A stretch of DNA of 64,000 nucleotides from Microbulbifer sp. Q7 (GCF_001639145.1 NZ_LROY01000001.1:746501-810500), one strand, 5' to 3'. Positions 8,604 through 18,559 are shown, counted from the first letter of the stretch. Numbers and translations: made by a program. The notes: generated by a model from the sequence alone, not told the origin.

Positions 8604-9191
8604 ATGCGCACCGCCAGCGTCAACCGCGACACTCTGGAAACCAAGATCCAGGTCAGCCTTAACCTCGACGGCAAAGGCACCGGCAAATTCAACACCGGCG
8701 TCCCCTTCCTCGAGCACATGATGGACCAGATCGCCCGCCACGGCATGATCGACCTGGATATCACCTGCGATGGCGACGTGCATATCGACGACCACCACAC
8801 CGTGGAAGACATCGGTATCACCCTTGGCAAGGCCATCAACCAGGCCATCGGTGACAAAAAGGGTATGACTCGCTACGGCCACGCCTACGTGCCCCTGGAC
8901 GAGGCGCTGTCCCGCGTGGTCATCGACTTCTCCGGGCGCCCCGGGCTCACCATGAACGTGCCCTTTACCCAGAAACGCATCGGCAACTTCGACACCGAGC
9001 TGTTCTATGAATTCTTCCAGGGCTTCGTCAATCACGCCCTGGTGACCCTGCACATCGACTGCATCCGCGGCTTCAACGCCCACCACCAGATCGAGACCGT
9101 GTTCAAGGCCTTCGGCCGCGCCCTGCGCATGGCCCTGACCCCGGACCCGCGGATGGAAGGCGCCATGCCCTCCACCAAAGGCGTGCTGTAA
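8604..9191 (+). CDS. hisB: Imidazoleglycerol-phosphate dehydratase
   Basis: 195 aa, the length of a monofunctional HisB, so it lacks the fused histidinol-phosphatase domain of enteric HisB. It catalyses dehydration of IGP to imidazole acetol phosphate in histidine synthesis. The Mn-binding motifs are visible: [24 protein letters not shown] and [14 protein letters not shown]. First gene of hisB-hisH-hisA-hisF; hisH follows after 13 nt. Confidence 0.97.
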   Translation: MRTASVNRDTLETKIQVSLNLDGKGTGKFNTGVPFLEHMMDQIARHGMIDLDITCDGDVHIDDHHTVEDIGITLGKAINQAIGDKKGMTRYGHAYVPLDEALSRVVIDFSGRPGLTMNVPFTQKRIGNFDTELFYEFFQGFVNHALVTLHIDCIRGFNAHHQIETVFKAFGRALRMALTPDPRMEGAMPSTKGVL

Positions 9192-9204
9192 GGCGGGAGC
9201 GAAG

Positions 9205-9849
9205 ATGCAAAAGATCGTCGTCCTCGACTACGGCATGGGCAACCTCCACTCCGTCGCCAGCGCCCTGCAAAAAGTCGCTCCCGCTGATGAAGTGGTGCTC
9301 GCCACCACGCCTGAACAAGCCGAAGGCGCTGACCGCCTGATCGTCCCCGGCGTCGGCGCCATCCGCGACTGTATGGAAGGCTTCATCCGCCCGGGCTTCG
9401 TGCCCCTGCTGAACCGGTGTGTCGAGTCCGGCATGCCGATTCTTGGCATCTGCGTGGGCATGCAGATCATGATGGCGAGCAGTGAAGAAAATGGCGGCGT
9501 CGACTGCCTGGGTATCTTCCCGCAGCCGGCAAAGTTTTTCGGCAAGGACCTGTACGAAAATGGCCAGCATTTAAAAGTCCCGCATATGGGCTGGAACCGG
9601 GTGCAGCAAGCCATCGACCACCCCATGTGGCGCAACATCGAAAACGGCAGCCGTTTCTATTTTGTGCACAGCTACTATGTGCCCGCGGAAGACAATGAAG
9701 CTGTTGCTGGCGTCACCGACTACGGTGTGCAGTTCGCCGCGGCAGTGACCCGCAACAATATCTTCGCCACCCAGTTCCACCCGGAAAAGAGTGCGGATGC
9801 GGGTATGCAGCTGTTGAAAAATTTTGTCGATTGGAACGGTGCTGCTTAA
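9205..9849 (+). CDS. hisH: Imidazole glycerol phosphate synthase glutamine amidotransferase subunit
   Basis: 214 aa class I glutamine amidotransferase. The nucleophile cysteine is in GICVGMQIM, and the catalytic His/Glu are in TQFHPEKS near the C-terminus. It produces ammonia that is channelled to HisF for ring closure, giving IGP and AICAR. The start ATG is preceded by a GGGAGCGA-type ribosome site. A 198-nt spacer with a large nested hairpin separates it from hisA, an unusual gap in an otherwise tight operon. Confidence 0.97.
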   Translation: MQKIVVLDYGMGNLHSVASALQKVAPADEVVLATTPEQAEGADRLIVPGVGAIRDCMEGFIRPGFVPLLNRCVESGMPILGICVGMQIMMASSEENGGVDCLGIFPQPAKFFGKDLYENGQHLKVPHMGWNRVQQAIDHPMWRNIENGSRFYFVHSYYVPAEDNEAVAGVTDYGVQFAAAVTRNNIFATQFHPEKSADAGMQLLKNFVDWNGAA

Positions 9850-9885
9850 GAGCGCCGGCCGGCGAAGTAAATAACTAGATGCGAA

Positions 9886-9997
9886 GGCAGGGTGCCGGGT
9901 AAGTCTTTTCAAAAGCGTCGGCAACAGGGATGTTGCCGACGCAGCGTACAGGGATGTATTCACAGCGGTTTTGAAAAGACTTACCCGGTGCCCTGCC
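9886..9997 (+). repeat. Nested inverted repeat between hisH and hisA
   Basis: Outer arms of 29 nt (9886-9914 and 9969-9997) match at 27 positions, and the two mismatches become G-U pairs in RNA, so the whole stem can form in the transcript. Inside it sits a second perfect 12 bp hairpin with a GGGA loop (9915-9926 with 9931-9942). Next comes a smaller unit of the same kind, TACA-GGGA-TGTA (9947-9958). It resembles a REP/BIME-like or MITE-like intergenic repeat inserted in the his operon. No coding potential. Confidence 0.85.
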
Positions 9998-10047
9998 GCC
10001 ACCGGGCCTGAAACTAACCTGGGCCCCGAAACAGGAAGTTAACCAAA

Positions 10048-10791
10048 ATGATCGTTATCCCAGCCATTGATCTGAAAGACGGCGAGTGCGTGCGCCTGCG
10101 CCAGGGTGAAATGGAAGACGCTACCGTCTTCTCCGACGACCCCGTCGCCACCGCCGAACACTGGCTCAGCCAGGGCGCCAAGCGCCTGCATATCGTCGAC
10201 CTGAACGGCGCCTTTGCCGGCAACCCGGTCAACGGCGACGCCGTCAACGCCATCGCCCGCCAGTTCCCGCAGTTTCCGATCCAGATCGGCGGCGGCATCC
10301 GCGACCTGAAAACTATCGAGTGGTACCTCGAAGCCGGCGTGCAGTGGACCATCATCGGCACCGCCGCGGTGAAAAACCCGAAACTGGTCAAGGAAGCCTG
10401 CCGGGAGTTCGAAGGCCATATCATCGTCGGCCTCGATGCTAAAGACGGACTCGTCGCCACCGAAGGCTGGGCCGAAGTCTCCGATGTGCAGGCCACCGAG
10501 CTCGCCAAGGAATTCCAGGACTGTGGTGTCAGCGCGATCGTTTACACCGACATCGCCCGCGACGGCATGATGCAGGGCGTCAACCTCGAATCCACCATGG
10601 ACCTCGCCCGCGCGGTGCAGATCCCCATCATCGCCTCCGGCGGCGTCAGCTGTATCGAGGATATCGAAAAGCTGCTCGCCGCTGGCGATGACAAAACCGA
10701 AATCTTCGGTGCCATCACCGGGCGCGCCATTTACGAAGACAAGCTCGACCTGCAAAAAGCACAACAGCTGTGCGACAGCTGGAACAAGTAA
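10048..10791 (+). CDS. hisA: ProFAR isomerase
   Basis: 247 aa (beta/alpha)8 barrel that isomerises ProFAR to PRFAR, the fourth step of histidine synthesis. The first-strand acid is in [14 protein letters not shown], the second in [10 protein letters not shown]. Phosphate-binding half-barrel motifs ([16 protein letters not shown]) repeat as expected. It is followed by hisF after 26 nt. Confidence 0.97.
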   Translation: MIVIPAIDLKDGECVRLRQGEMEDATVFSDDPVATAEHWLSQGAKRLHIVDLNGAFAGNPVNGDAVNAIARQFPQFPIQIGGGIRDLKTIEWYLEAGVQWTIIGTAAVKNPKLVKEACREFEGHIIVGLDAKDGLVATEGWAEVSDVQATELAKEFQDCGVSAIVYTDIARDGMMQGVNLESTMDLARAVQIPIIASGGVSCIEDIEKLLAAGDDKTEIFGAITGRAIYEDKLDLQKAQQLCDSWNK

Positions 10792-10817
10792 CTGAAATAA
10801 GGAACCGGGACAACAGC

Positions 10818-11588
10818 ATGGGCCTCGCCAAACGCATAATCCCCTGTCTCGACGTCGACGCCGGCCGCGTGGTCAAAGGCGTGAACTTTGTCGACATCCG
10901 CGATGCCGGAGACCCGGTGGAGGTCGCCCGGCGCTACAACGAAGCCGGTGCCGATGAAGTCACCTTCCTGGATATCACCGCCACCCACGAGGGCCGCGAT
11001 ACCACACTGCACACCGTGGAAAAAATGGCCTCCGAGGTGTTTATCCCCCTGACCGTGGGCGGCGGGGTGCGCGAATTACAGGATATCCGCAACCTGCTGA
11101 ACGCCGGCGCGGACAAGACCGCGATCAATTCCGCTGCGGTGTTCAACCCGGACTTTGTGCGCGAGGCCGCCGACCGTTTCGGCAGCCAGTGCATCGTCGT
11201 TGCCATCGATGCGAAGCAGGTGGGTAATGACAAAGAGCCGAAGTGGGAAATCTTCACCCACGGCGGACGCAAGCCTACCGGCATCGACGCGGTGGAGTGG
11301 GCGAAGAAAATGGACAGTTACGGTGCTGGGGAAATCCTGCTGACCAGCATGGATCGCGATGGCACCAAAAACGGTTTTGACCTGGCCCTGACCCGCGCGA
11401 TCTCCGACGCGGTGTCGGTACCCGTCATCGCCTCCGGCGGTGTGGGTAACCTGCAACACCTGGCCGACGGTGTGCTCAAGGGTGGTGCCGATGCCGTGCT
11501 TGCGGCGAGTATTTTCCATTTCGGTGAATACACCGTGGCCGAAGCCAAGGCGTTTATGCAGAACGCGGGTATTGAAATGCGACTTTAA
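10818..11588 (+). CDS. hisF: Imidazole glycerol phosphate synthase cyclase subunit
   Basis: 256 aa from the ATG at 10818 ([19 protein letters not shown]), the family's usual N-terminus. An upstream in-frame start at 10770 overlaps hisA and was rejected. Catalytic aspartates are visible in IPCLDVD and in [13 protein letters not shown]. HisF pairs with HisH to form IGP. Last gene of the his cluster; the convergent small gene ends 22 nt downstream. Confidence 0.97.
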   Translation: MGLAKRIIPCLDVDAGRVVKGVNFVDIRDAGDPVEVARRYNEAGADEVTFLDITATHEGRDTTLHTVEKMASEVFIPLTVGGGVRELQDIRNLLNAGADKTAINSAAVFNPDFVREAADRFGSQCIVVAIDAKQVGNDKEPKWEIFTHGGRKPTGIDAVEWAKKMDSYGAGEILLTSMDRDGTKNGFDLALTRAISDAVSVPVIASGGVGNLQHLADGVLKGGADAVLAASIFHFGEYTVAEAKAFMQNAGIEMRL

Positions 11589-11610
11589 CTCGCGAGTGCG
11601 TACGGCCCGC

Positions 11611-11856
11611 TTATAGTTTTTGCGTGCCGCGCCAACGGCGTGCGCGCAGGCTGCCAAACGGACGCACGTTGCCGGTGTATTTGTTGAGGGGGTTGAGGAA
11701 TTTGTCTACCGCCTTTTCGGCTTCTTCGCGACAGGCGTAGGGGCCGAAGGTCTTGCCGCCGCGGACGGTGAAGTACCAGTCGTCGTCCAGTTTGAAAAAA
11801 CGGTCTGCTCGGGGAGGGATAGACTCTCCTTTTTCGCCACGACGATACTGCTGCAT
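11611..11856 (-). CDS. Small conserved protein (DUF6316-like)
   Basis: 81 aa from the ATG at 11856, which has GAGG six bases upstream; a longer in-frame version from 11946 lacks this support. The core RADRFFKLDDDWYFTVRGGKTFGPYACREEAEKAVDKFL has the look of the small DUF6316 family (name from memory): an aromatic beta-hairpin followed by an alpha helix. The tail is basic (SLRARRWRGTQKL). No signal peptide or catalytic motif is visible. Function unknown. It is convergent with hisF. Confidence 0.7.
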   Translation of the reverse strand: MQQYRRGEKGESIPPRADRFFKLDDDWYFTVRGGKTFGPYACREEAEKAVDKFLNPLNKYTGNVRPFGSLRARRWRGTQKL

Positions 11857-11979
11857 GACAACCTCGTTAATACCTCTGTAACGACTTCTTACTACCATCC
11901 CGCCAATGCCAGCGGTAACAGCACACCCAGTTAAAAGCCTAGCCAATAACCGGGTGTCACTCCCTGTAATTACCGGGAT

Positions 11980-13380
11980 TTACAGGTCTTCGGCGCGAAT
12001 TTGTGCCACCTGATCTTTCGCTTTCGGTGCACTGCTTTCTTCAGTGCCCGTGGGTGTGCGACGTACATAGAGATTCAGGCCCTTGAGCACATTCAGTGCT
12101 TCAAACACCTGGTTGTCACGGCTGTACCAGTCGTCCTGCTTGGCCTTGGCCCGCTTGCGATCTTCCGAGCCGCTTTCGGCACCGCCGTTGCCGTTACCCA
12201 GGTGCCCGGCCAGATCCGCTTCGGTGGTGCGTGCGCGGCCGTCCAGGCGGGTAACCTGCACTCTTTCAACGGTGATATCGGGCTTGATGCCCTGCGCCTG
12301 AATGGAGCGCCCCTTGGGGGTGAAATAGAGGGCGGTGGTGAGTTTGATCGCGCGATCCTGGTTGATCGGGATAACGGTCTGCACCGAGCCCTTGCCGAAA
12401 CTGTCGGTGCCCATGACCACCGCGCGGCGATGATCCTGCAGTGCGCCGGCGACAATTTCCGCGGCGGAGGCAGAGCCGTCGTTGATCAAAACCACCAGCG
12501 GTGCGCCGTTGGTGACATCGCCGGCACTGGCGGAGTAGCGCAAGTTGGACGAGTCATTGCGGCCCTCGGTGTAAACCACCAGCCCTTCCTCAAGGAACGC
12601 ATCCACCACTTCCACCGAGGATTGCAGCACGCCGCCGGGGTTGTTGCGCAGGTCGACCACCAGCCCTTTCAGTTCGCCCTTTTTCTTCAGCTTTTTCATG
12701 GCGCGCATCAGGTCGCCGCCGGTGTCCATCTGGAACTGACTGATCCGCAGGTAGCCGTAACCGTCTTCGAGCATCTCGCCGCGCACACTGTATACGCGCA
12801 CCTTGTCGCGCTTGACGGTGACATCGAAGGGCTCCTTGTGGCCCTTGCGGCCGATGGTCAGGGTGACCGAGGAGCCTACCGGGCCGCGCATTTTATCCAC
12901 CGCCTCGTCCAGGCTTACCCCGCGCATGGATTTGCCCGACAGGCGCAGGATCACATCACCGGCGCGCAGTCCGGCGCGGGCGGCAGGTGTGTCGTCCATC
13001 GGGGTAATGATGGTGATGTAGTCGTCTTCGATACCCACCTCGATACCGAGGCCGGCGAATTCACCGGTGGTGTTGGCCTGCAGGTCGTCGAACGAGCGGC
13101 TGTCGAGGTAGGCGGAGTGCGGGTCCAGCCCCTGCAGCATGCCCTTGATGGCGTATTCCAGCAGGGTGCTGTCGTCGACTTCATTGACGTAGCCCTGACG
13201 GATCTGTTCGAACACTTTGGCAAAGCTGCGCAGGTCTTCCAGCGGCAGTCGGGATTCGGCTTCCTGGACCGCGCGTACGGCGCTGTTGTCCTGGTCGCCC
13301 TGGCTGAGTCCCATCAGCGGAAGAGCGGCGAGAGCGGCGGCGCCAATCAGGCGGGCCAGTGTTTTGGTGGTGAACATCAT
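11980..13380 (-). CDS. ctpA: Carboxy-terminal processing protease (S41 family)
   Basis: 466 aa from the ATG at 13380, chosen because AAGGA lies seven bases upstream; the GTG at 13386 is too close to it. A signal peptide (LIGAAALAALPLMGLSQG) is followed by a PDZ domain (~90-180) and the S41 protease domain with catalytic Ser in NDGSASAAEIVAGALQD and Lys in DSFGKGSVQTVIP. Periplasmic tail-specific proteases of this type trim or degrade cell-wall enzymes and their regulators. It sits downstream of envC and gpmI on the same strand, a common gammaproteobacterial order, which fits a role in septal wall turnover. Confidence 0.93.
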   Translation of the reverse strand: MMFTTKTLARLIGAAALAALPLMGLSQGDQDNSAVRAVQEAESRLPLEDLRSFAKVFEQIRQGYVNEVDDSTLLEYAIKGMLQGLDPHSAYLDSRSFDDLQANTTGEFAGLGIEVGIEDDYITIITPMDDTPAARAGLRAGDVILRLSGKSMRGVSLDEAVDKMRGPVGSSVTLTIGRKGHKEPFDVTVKRDKVRVYSVRGEMLEDGYGYLRISQFQMDTGGDLMRAMKKLKKKGELKGLVVDLRNNPGGVLQSSVEVVDAFLEEGLVVYTEGRNDSSNLRYSASAGDVTNGAPLVVLINDGSASAAEIVAGALQDHRRAVVMGTDSFGKGSVQTVIPINQDRAIKLTTALYFTPKGRSIQAQGIKPDITVERVQVTRLDGRARTTEADLAGHLGNGNGGAESGSEDRKRAKAKQDDWYSRDNQVFEALNVLKGLNLYVRRTPTGTEESSAPKAKDQVAQIRAEDL

Positions 13381-13563
13381 CTGCACGTCCTTGGCATTTA
13401 TCGTTACTGTCCATGAAGAATTGTAGACCCGGCACTCCCGTGAGGTTTGAACTTGGCGGGGAAACGAACTGGCGTGTGTTGCGCAGGGATAAAAACGCAG
13501 CGGGGAGTGTGGTAGGGCAGCGTCGCCTGTTTTGCGGGCTTGGTTATGGACGTGGTGGCGGGC

Positions 13564-14709
13564 TTAGCCCCTGCACCACACCGTGGGGTCCTGCGGCTTG
13601 CCGCGGTGGCGGATTTCGAAATAGAGCCCGGCCTGGCTGAGACCGCCGGTATTGCCCACCTTGGCGATGGTATCGCCGCGCTCCACCCACTCGCCGATAG
13701 CGCGGGTGAGGGACTGGTTGTGGCCATACAGGCTCATGTAGCCATCGCCATGGTCGAGGATGATCAGCATGCCCTGGCCGCGCAGGTAGTCCGCGAAGAC
13801 CACGCGCCCCCGGTGGATCGCCTTGACCGGTGTGCCCTCGTTGGCACGCAGGGTGACGCCGGTCCAGGTGATGCCATTGGCGCGGCGCTGGCCAAAGGCG
13901 TTGGCGCGACGGCCGCTGGTGGGCCACTGCATGCGCCCGCGCTGTTTGGCGAACGGGGTCTGGTCGCTAGGGTTGATCAGGCTGGCAATGGCGCGGCCCA
14001 CTTCGTCTACCAGACGTTGCAGGCGGCCGCGGTCGCTGTGCAGCTGGTTGAGTTCACCGCTTTTGCTGGCGAGCTGCCGCGCGAGCTTGTCGAGGGTGCG
14101 CTGGCGATTTTGCTGTGCGCTCACCAGCGCGCGGCGCTTTTCTTCCAGCTGGCTGCGTTCGTGGGCCAGGGTGTCCTGTTCGCGCTGGATGCCGGCGCTG
14201 ACGGTGGAGAGCTGGTCGAGGGTTGAGACGTAATCGCCGATGACGCGGCTGCGTTGTTTGAGGAAGTAGTCGTGATAGCGGAGCTGGCGGGCGATGTGCT
14301 GGGGGTCTTGCTGGTTGAGGAGCAGTTTGACCTGCTCCTGGCGACCGAGTCGGTAAGCGGCGGCGACTTCCTGCTCGACCCGCCGCTGCATACTTCGCCG
14401 GGATTCCTCCAGCTGCTGTTCTTCCTTCTTCAGCTCCTGCAGTTTTTCGCCGCGGCTCTGCATGTCGGCTTTGATCTTGTCGATCCGTTGCAGCAGTTCC
14501 GAAATGTCCTTCTCATTGGATTCCAGGTCCTTGAGCAACTGGTCGCGGTCACTTTTTACCTGGTTCAGTTCCTGCTGCAGGGCCTCGATGCGCTGCTTGA
14601 TCTCCGCCAGCCGCGCCTGCTGTTCCTCGTCCGCCGCCTGCGCGAAGCAGGCGGGGACCAGAAGCAGAGACGACAGCAGGGCTGCAATAACGACGGCAGA
14701 TATGTTCAT
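13564..14709 (-). CDS. envC: Murein hydrolase activator EnvC
   Basis: 381 aa. A signal peptide (first ~26 aa) is followed by a long coiled coil (about residues 27-250, rich in Q/E/R/L heptads) and a C-terminal LytM/M23 domain. The LytM domain is degenerate: the usual HxH zinc motif reads LYFEIRHRG and the upstream HxxxD is absent. It is therefore expected to be non-catalytic and to activate amidases at the septum, as known for EnvC. An N-acetylmuramoyl-alanine amidase, its likely kind of target, is at 35.4-36.8 kb. gpmI ends 33 nt upstream. Confidence 0.94.
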   Translation of the reverse strand: MNISAVVIAALLSSLLLVPACFAQAADEEQQARLAEIKQRIEALQQELNQVKSDRDQLLKDLESNEKDISELLQRIDKIKADMQSRGEKLQELKKEEQQLEESRRSMQRRVEQEVAAAYRLGRQEQVKLLLNQQDPQHIARQLRYHDYFLKQRSRVIGDYVSTLDQLSTVSAGIQREQDTLAHERSQLEEKRRALVSAQQNRQRTLDKLARQLASKSGELNQLHSDRGRLQRLVDEVGRAIASLINPSDQTPFAKQRGRMQWPTSGRRANAFGQRRANGITWTGVTLRANEGTPVKAIHRGRVVFADYLRGQGMLIILDHGDGYMSLYGHNQSLTRAIGEWVERGDTIAKVGNTGGLSQAGLYFEIRHRGKPQDPTVWCRG

Positions 14710-14742
14710 GGAGATGGTTCTACCTCGCGGGACTGGCCCGGG

Positions 14743-16287
14743 TTAGTTCACTTTTACCAGCGGCTCACCGCTCATTTCCACCGGCTGTGGCAGGCCCATC
14801 AGCGCCAGCATGGTGGGCGCTACATCTGCCAGGCTGCCACCGTCGCGCATGGTGACCTCGCGCTCACCGATGTACACAAAGGGCACCGGCAGGGTCGAGT
14901 GCTGGGTGCTCACCTGGCCGGAGCCCGCATCGAACATCTCTTCCACGTTGCCGTGGTCGGCGGTGATCAGCACCTCGCCACCGGCCGCCAGCGCGGCTTT
15001 GGTCACGCGGTCCACGCACACATCCAGGGCTTCCACCGCTTTGACGGCGGCCTCGAACACACCGGTGTGGCCCACCATATCGCCGTTGGCGTAATTGCAG
15101 ATGATGGCGTCGAACTTGCCGCTCTCAATGGCTTCCACCAGCTTGTCGGTCACTTCCGGCGCGCTCATTTCCGGCTGCAGGTCGTAGGTGGCCACATCCG
15201 GGGACTGGATCAGAACGCGTTCTTCGCCATTGTAGGGCGCTTCGCGGCCACCGCTAAAGAAGAAGGTCACATGGGCGTATTTTTCTGTCTCGGCGATACG
15301 CAGCTGGGTCTTGTTCTGCGACTGCAGATATTCGCCAAAGGTGTTCACCAGGCTTTCCGGCGGGAAGGCGCAGCTGGCGTCGATGTCGGCGGCGTATTCC
15401 GTGGTCATCACAAAATCCGCCAGCTTCGGGGTGGCCGCACGGGGGAAGCCGTCGAAGTCGGGGGCGGTGAAGGCACGAGTCAGCTGGCGCGCGCGGTCCG
15501 GGCGGAAGTTCATGAAAATCATTGCGTCGCCGTCGTTCACCGGCGCCGGAGCGCCGATACGGGTGGGGGCGACAAATTCGTCGTTCTCGTCCCGTGCGTA
15601 AGCAGCCTCGAGGCCGGCGAGGGCGGAATCCGCCGTGTGCTCGGCCACGCCCTGGGTGATCAGGTCGTACACCGGCTGCACGCGGTCCCAGCGGTTGTCG
15701 CGGTCCATGGCAAAGTAGCGGCCGCTGATGCTGGCAATGTGTGCGTTGCCCAAGGCGTCGCACACCTGGGTGAGGCGTGCCAGTGGGGTTTCCGCACTGC
15801 GCGGTGCGGTATCGCGGCCGTCGGTAAATGCGTGGATGTAAACCGCTCTGGCGCCGCGCTGGGCGGCGAGGGTCGCCATGGCAACGATGTGGTCATCGTG
15901 GCTGTGGACACCGCCTTCCGACAGCAGGCCCATGATGTGCACGGCGCCGTTGTTGGCAATCGCCTTGTCGACCGCCGCGGTATAGGCCGGGTTGGTGAAG
16001 AAGTCGCCGTCCTTGATCGCCTTGTTGATGCGGGTGAAGTTCTGGTACACCACGCGGCCGGCGCCGAGGGTCATGTGGCCCACTTCCGAGTTGCCCATCT
16101 GTCCTTCCGGCAAGCCCACCGCCATCCCCGAGGTGTGGATCAGGGTTTTCGGGCGGCTGGCCCAGATCTGGTCCCAAACCGGGCTCTTGGCCGCGGCAAT
16201 GGCGTTGTGCTCCGCGTGCTCACTGTGGCCGAAGCCATCCAGAATCAGCAGTACCAGCGGGCGTTTGGGCGAAGTCTCGGATGCCAT
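14743..16287 (-). CDS. gpmI: 2,3-bisphosphoglycerate-independent phosphoglycerate mutase
   Basis: 514 aa, the usual length. It interconverts 3- and 2-phosphoglycerate using two Mn ions and a phosphoserine intermediate. The serine lies in [16 protein letters not shown]. The metal motifs ILDGFGH (N-terminal) and [11 protein letters not shown] (C-terminal) are present. It heads the gpmI-envC-ctpA group and is divergent from the rhodanese-grxC-secB group, the same order as in E. coli. Confidence 0.97.
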   Translation of the reverse strand: MASETSPKRPLVLLILDGFGHSEHAEHNAIAAAKSPVWDQIWASRPKTLIHTSGMAVGLPEGQMGNSEVGHMTLGAGRVVYQNFTRINKAIKDGDFFTNPAYTAAVDKAIANNGAVHIMGLLSEGGVHSHDDHIVAMATLAAQRGARAVYIHAFTDGRDTAPRSAETPLARLTQVCDALGNAHIASISGRYFAMDRDNRWDRVQPVYDLITQGVAEHTADSALAGLEAAYARDENDEFVAPTRIGAPAPVNDGDAMIFMNFRPDRARQLTRAFTAPDFDGFPRAATPKLADFVMTTEYAADIDASCAFPPESLVNTFGEYLQSQNKTQLRIAETEKYAHVTFFFSGGREAPYNGEERVLIQSPDVATYDLQPEMSAPEVTDKLVEAIESGKFDAIICNYANGDMVGHTGVFEAAVKAVEALDVCVDRVTKAALAAGGEVLITADHGNVEEMFDAGSGQVSTQHSTLPVPFVYIGEREVTMRDGGSLADVAPTMLALMGLPQPVEMSGEPLVKVN

Positions 16288-16630
16288 GGGATCGGAATTC
16301 CTGTATTGGGTTGCGTGGAATATCGTTCGGCGTCGGTGCCAGGGGACGGAACTCGCGGGGGAGTTTTACCGCAGGTGGCGGATTTTAACCTGTTTCCGGG
16401 CTCCGGGTCAGTAATGGAGCCTGTTTTGCAGGCGTGGCACCGCCGGCCCGCGGTGAAATTGCTGATTAAGAAATGGCCATCATCGTGTATACTGCGCCAC
16501 CTTCAAACCGCCGGACCGCATGTGGTGCACAGGGGCTTTCCCGTTGCCGTACAATACCCGGCGCAAACGTGACCGACTGCCGCGTCAGTGGTCCCATTTA
16601 AAACAACAATTGTGAATTTCTGGGGGCGAA
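16288..16630. promoter_or_regulatory. 343-nt divergent intergenic region (gpmI // rhodanese)
   Basis: The longest gene-free stretch in the window. It must carry promoters for both directions. The best plus-strand -10 candidate is TATACT at 16488-16493, without a convincing -35. No small gene, riboswitch or clear palindrome was recognised. Confidence 0.4.
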
Positions 16631-17041
16631 GTGGATTTTTTCGTCTTTATCAGCGAGCAGTGGCTGCTGGTGAGTCTGTTGGTAGCGCTGATTTACGTAC
16701 TGGCGATTACCGAACGTATCAAGGCGGGCAAGCCCGCGTCCGCGAATGAGGCCACGCGCCTGATCAATGCTGAGGATGCCCGGGTGGTGGACCTGCGCGA
16801 CCGCTCGGACTTCGTTGCCGGGCACATTGTCGATGCCATCCATATCCCGCACGGCGAGGTCGAGAAGCGCATTGGCGAACTGGCACCCTATAAAGAAAAG
16901 ACGCTGATCCTGGCCGACAAGATGGGCCAGCACGCGGGACCGGTGGGCCGCCAGCTGAAGAAGGCGGGCTACAATGTGCGCCGCCTCGAGGGCGGTATGT
17001 CCGAGTGGTCGAATCAGAAGCTGCCGCTGGTCAAAGGCTGA
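16631..17041 (+). CDS. Rhodanese-like protein lacking the catalytic cysteine (YibN-like)
   Basis: 136 aa from a GTG with GGGGG five bases upstream. One N-terminal membrane segment (WLLVSLLVALIYVLAI) anchors a cytosolic rhodanese domain (VVDLRDRSDFVAGHIVDAIHIP). The loop where active rhodaneses have Cys reads ILADKMGQHA, so the sulfur-carrying residue is missing (Asp in its place) and sulfurtransferase activity is not expected. It is first in the order rhodanese-grxC-secB, the same as yibN-grxC-secB in E. coli. Likely a binding or regulatory domain; function unknown. Confidence 0.85.
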   Translation: MDFFVFISEQWLLVSLLVALIYVLAITERIKAGKPASANEATRLINAEDARVVDLRDRSDFVAGHIVDAIHIPHGEVEKRIGELAPYKEKTLILADKMGQHAGPVGRQLKKAGYNVRRLEGGMSEWSNQKLPLVKG

Positions 17042-17090
17042 TTCGGCGCCCTGAAACCCTTCGTCAGAGAAGCCAAGAGGTTATTCGGTT

Positions 17091-17342
17091 GTGAAAGAAG
17101 TTGTTATCTACACCACCCGCTTCTGCCCCTTCTGCGTGCGCGCAAAGTACCTGCTGGACAACAAGAACGTCCCCTATACGGAGATTTCCGTGGACGGCGA
17201 CCGCGCCCTGCGCGCGGAGATGACCGCCAAGGCAGGGCGCCATACGGTACCGCAGATCTGGATCGGCGATCACCATGTGGGTGGCTGCGATGAGCTGATG
17301 GCCATCGAGCGCAGCGGCCAGCTCGATCAACTGCTGGCGTGA
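17091..17342 (+). CDS. grxC: Glutaredoxin 3
   Basis: 83 aa from a GTG start, normal for GrxC. The dithiol active site is CPFC (residues 12-15), with the cis-proline loop TVPQIW and the glutathione-binding GGCDEL near the C-terminus. It reduces protein disulfides and mixed disulfides with glutathione in the cytosol. It lies between the rhodanese-like gene and secB. Confidence 0.96.
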   Translation: MKEVVIYTTRFCPFCVRAKYLLDNKNVPYTEISVDGDRALRAEMTAKAGRHTVPQIWIGDHHVGGCDELMAIERSGQLDQLLA

Positions 17343-17479
17343 CGCCCGGCGCGGGCTCAAGAATTTTCCGTGACGTGCCTTGAAAGGGTATTTCGAGGCC
17401 CCCATAAGTAAGACCCATACAGGGAGTCTTTCTATCAGGGAAGGCAGTCAATAATCTATTTTTTACGACAGGCAGTGAC

Positions 17480-17983
17480 ATGGCTGAAGAACAAAACGGC
17501 GCAGCAGTAAACGGCGACGCACAACAAGTCCAATTCGCAATGCAGCGCATCTACCTGAAAGACCTCTCTTTCGAGACGCCGATGGGTGCCGAGGTTTTCA
17601 AAAAGCAGTGGAAACCAGAAGTTAATCAGGAACTGAACACCAAGACCGCCAAGATCGATGAAGATCTGTACGAAGTGGCGCTGACCCTGACCATCACAGT
17701 CAAGATCGAGAACGAGACGGCGTTCCTGGTCGAAGTTCAGCAGGCCGGCCTGTTCGGTATCAAAGGTCTGGAAGGCCAGCAGCTGGCTCAGGCGCTGAAC
17801 ACCGCCTGCCCGAACATCCTGTTCCCCTACGCCCGCGAAGTGGTGGACAACGTTGTGACCAAGGGTTCATTCCCGGCCCTGATGCTGCCGCCGATCAACT
17901 TCGACGCCCTGTTTGCCGCTGCCATGCAGCAGGCGCAACAGCAGGCCGAGCAAGGCGCAGAGAAGACCGACGCAGACGCATAA
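17480..17983 (+). CDS. secB: Protein-export chaperone SecB
   Basis: 167 aa. The SecB core is clear: [46 protein letters not shown], and [17 protein letters not shown]. SecB forms tetramers that hold preproteins unfolded for SecA. The C-terminal tail is Gln/Ala-rich and acidic. A strong terminator follows at once. Confidence 0.97.
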   Translation: MAEEQNGAAVNGDAQQVQFAMQRIYLKDLSFETPMGAEVFKKQWKPEVNQELNTKTAKIDEDLYEVALTLTITVKIENETAFLVEVQQAGLFGIKGLEGQQLAQALNTACPNILFPYAREVVDNVVTKGSFPALMLPPINFDALFAAAMQQAQQQAEQGAEKTDADA

Positions 17984-18000
17984 GGCGCGGTTGTTCCAGA

Positions 18001-18026
18001 AAAAGGCTCCTTCGGGAGCCTTTTTT
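18001..18026 (+). terminator. Intrinsic terminator after secB
   Basis: GGCTCC-TTCG-GGAGCC (18005-18020) has a stable tetraloop, is flanked by AAAA and followed by TTTTTT. It begins 18 nt after the secB stop. Confidence 0.9.
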
Positions 18027-18064
18027 GTACCCGGCAGCAGAGCCGCCAGTGAAAGGGAGCAAAC

Positions 18065-18508
18065 ATGCAGTGGGACTTCCCCCAACCGTATATCCACGTC
18101 GTTCGTGTCACCCCGGAACACGTTGACGGCCTGCACCACGCCAACAACGCCGAATACGTGCGCTGGTGCGAGCGCGCCGCCTGGCTGCACAGCAAGGAAC
18201 TGGGGCTGGATGTCACCCATTACCAGTCACTGGATCGCGGAATGGCCATTCGCCAGGCCGAGTACGACTATATACTGGCCGCCAGAGAGGGCGATGAACT
18301 GCGCATCGGTACCTGGCTGACCATGGTCGACGGCCGCCTCAATATGACCCGCAAGTTCCAGGTGTACCGCGCCAGTGACGAGGCCCTCGTGCTTCGCGCC
18401 AGCTGGCAGATGGTGTGCATTGAGCTCTCCAGCGGCAAGCCCAAACGCATGCCGCAAACCTTCAAGGATATCTACAGCCCTGCGGTGGTCTCTGTCGCGG
18501 GTGACTGA
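18065..18508 (+). CDS. Acyl-CoA thioesterase, hotdog (4HBT) family
   Basis: 147 aa with GGGAG upstream of the ATG. The 4HBT pattern is visible: TPEHVDGLHHANNAEYVRW, where the usual catalytic Asp lies, then YDYILAAREGDELRIGTW and LRASWQMVCIEL. Hydrolyses acyl-CoA or acyl-ACP thioesters; the exact substrate cannot be read. It is followed 52 nt later by an SDR gene on the same strand, suggesting lipid or acid metabolism. Confidence 0.88.
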   Translation: MQWDFPQPYIHVVRVTPEHVDGLHHANNAEYVRWCERAAWLHSKELGLDVTHYQSLDRGMAIRQAEYDYILAAREGDELRIGTWLTMVDGRLNMTRKFQVYRASDEALVLRASWQMVCIELSSGKPKRMPQTFKDIYSPAVVSVAGD

Positions 18509-18559
18509 CGGCCACTGCGCCTCTTCGACCCTGAACCGCTATCCCATGGGAGTGCCCGC

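Noticed and set aside
14254..16572. A 772-codon open frame opposite gpmI and envC.
   Set aside because: Shadow frame: both minus-strand genes are unambiguous, and the plus-strand product has no recognisable domain.
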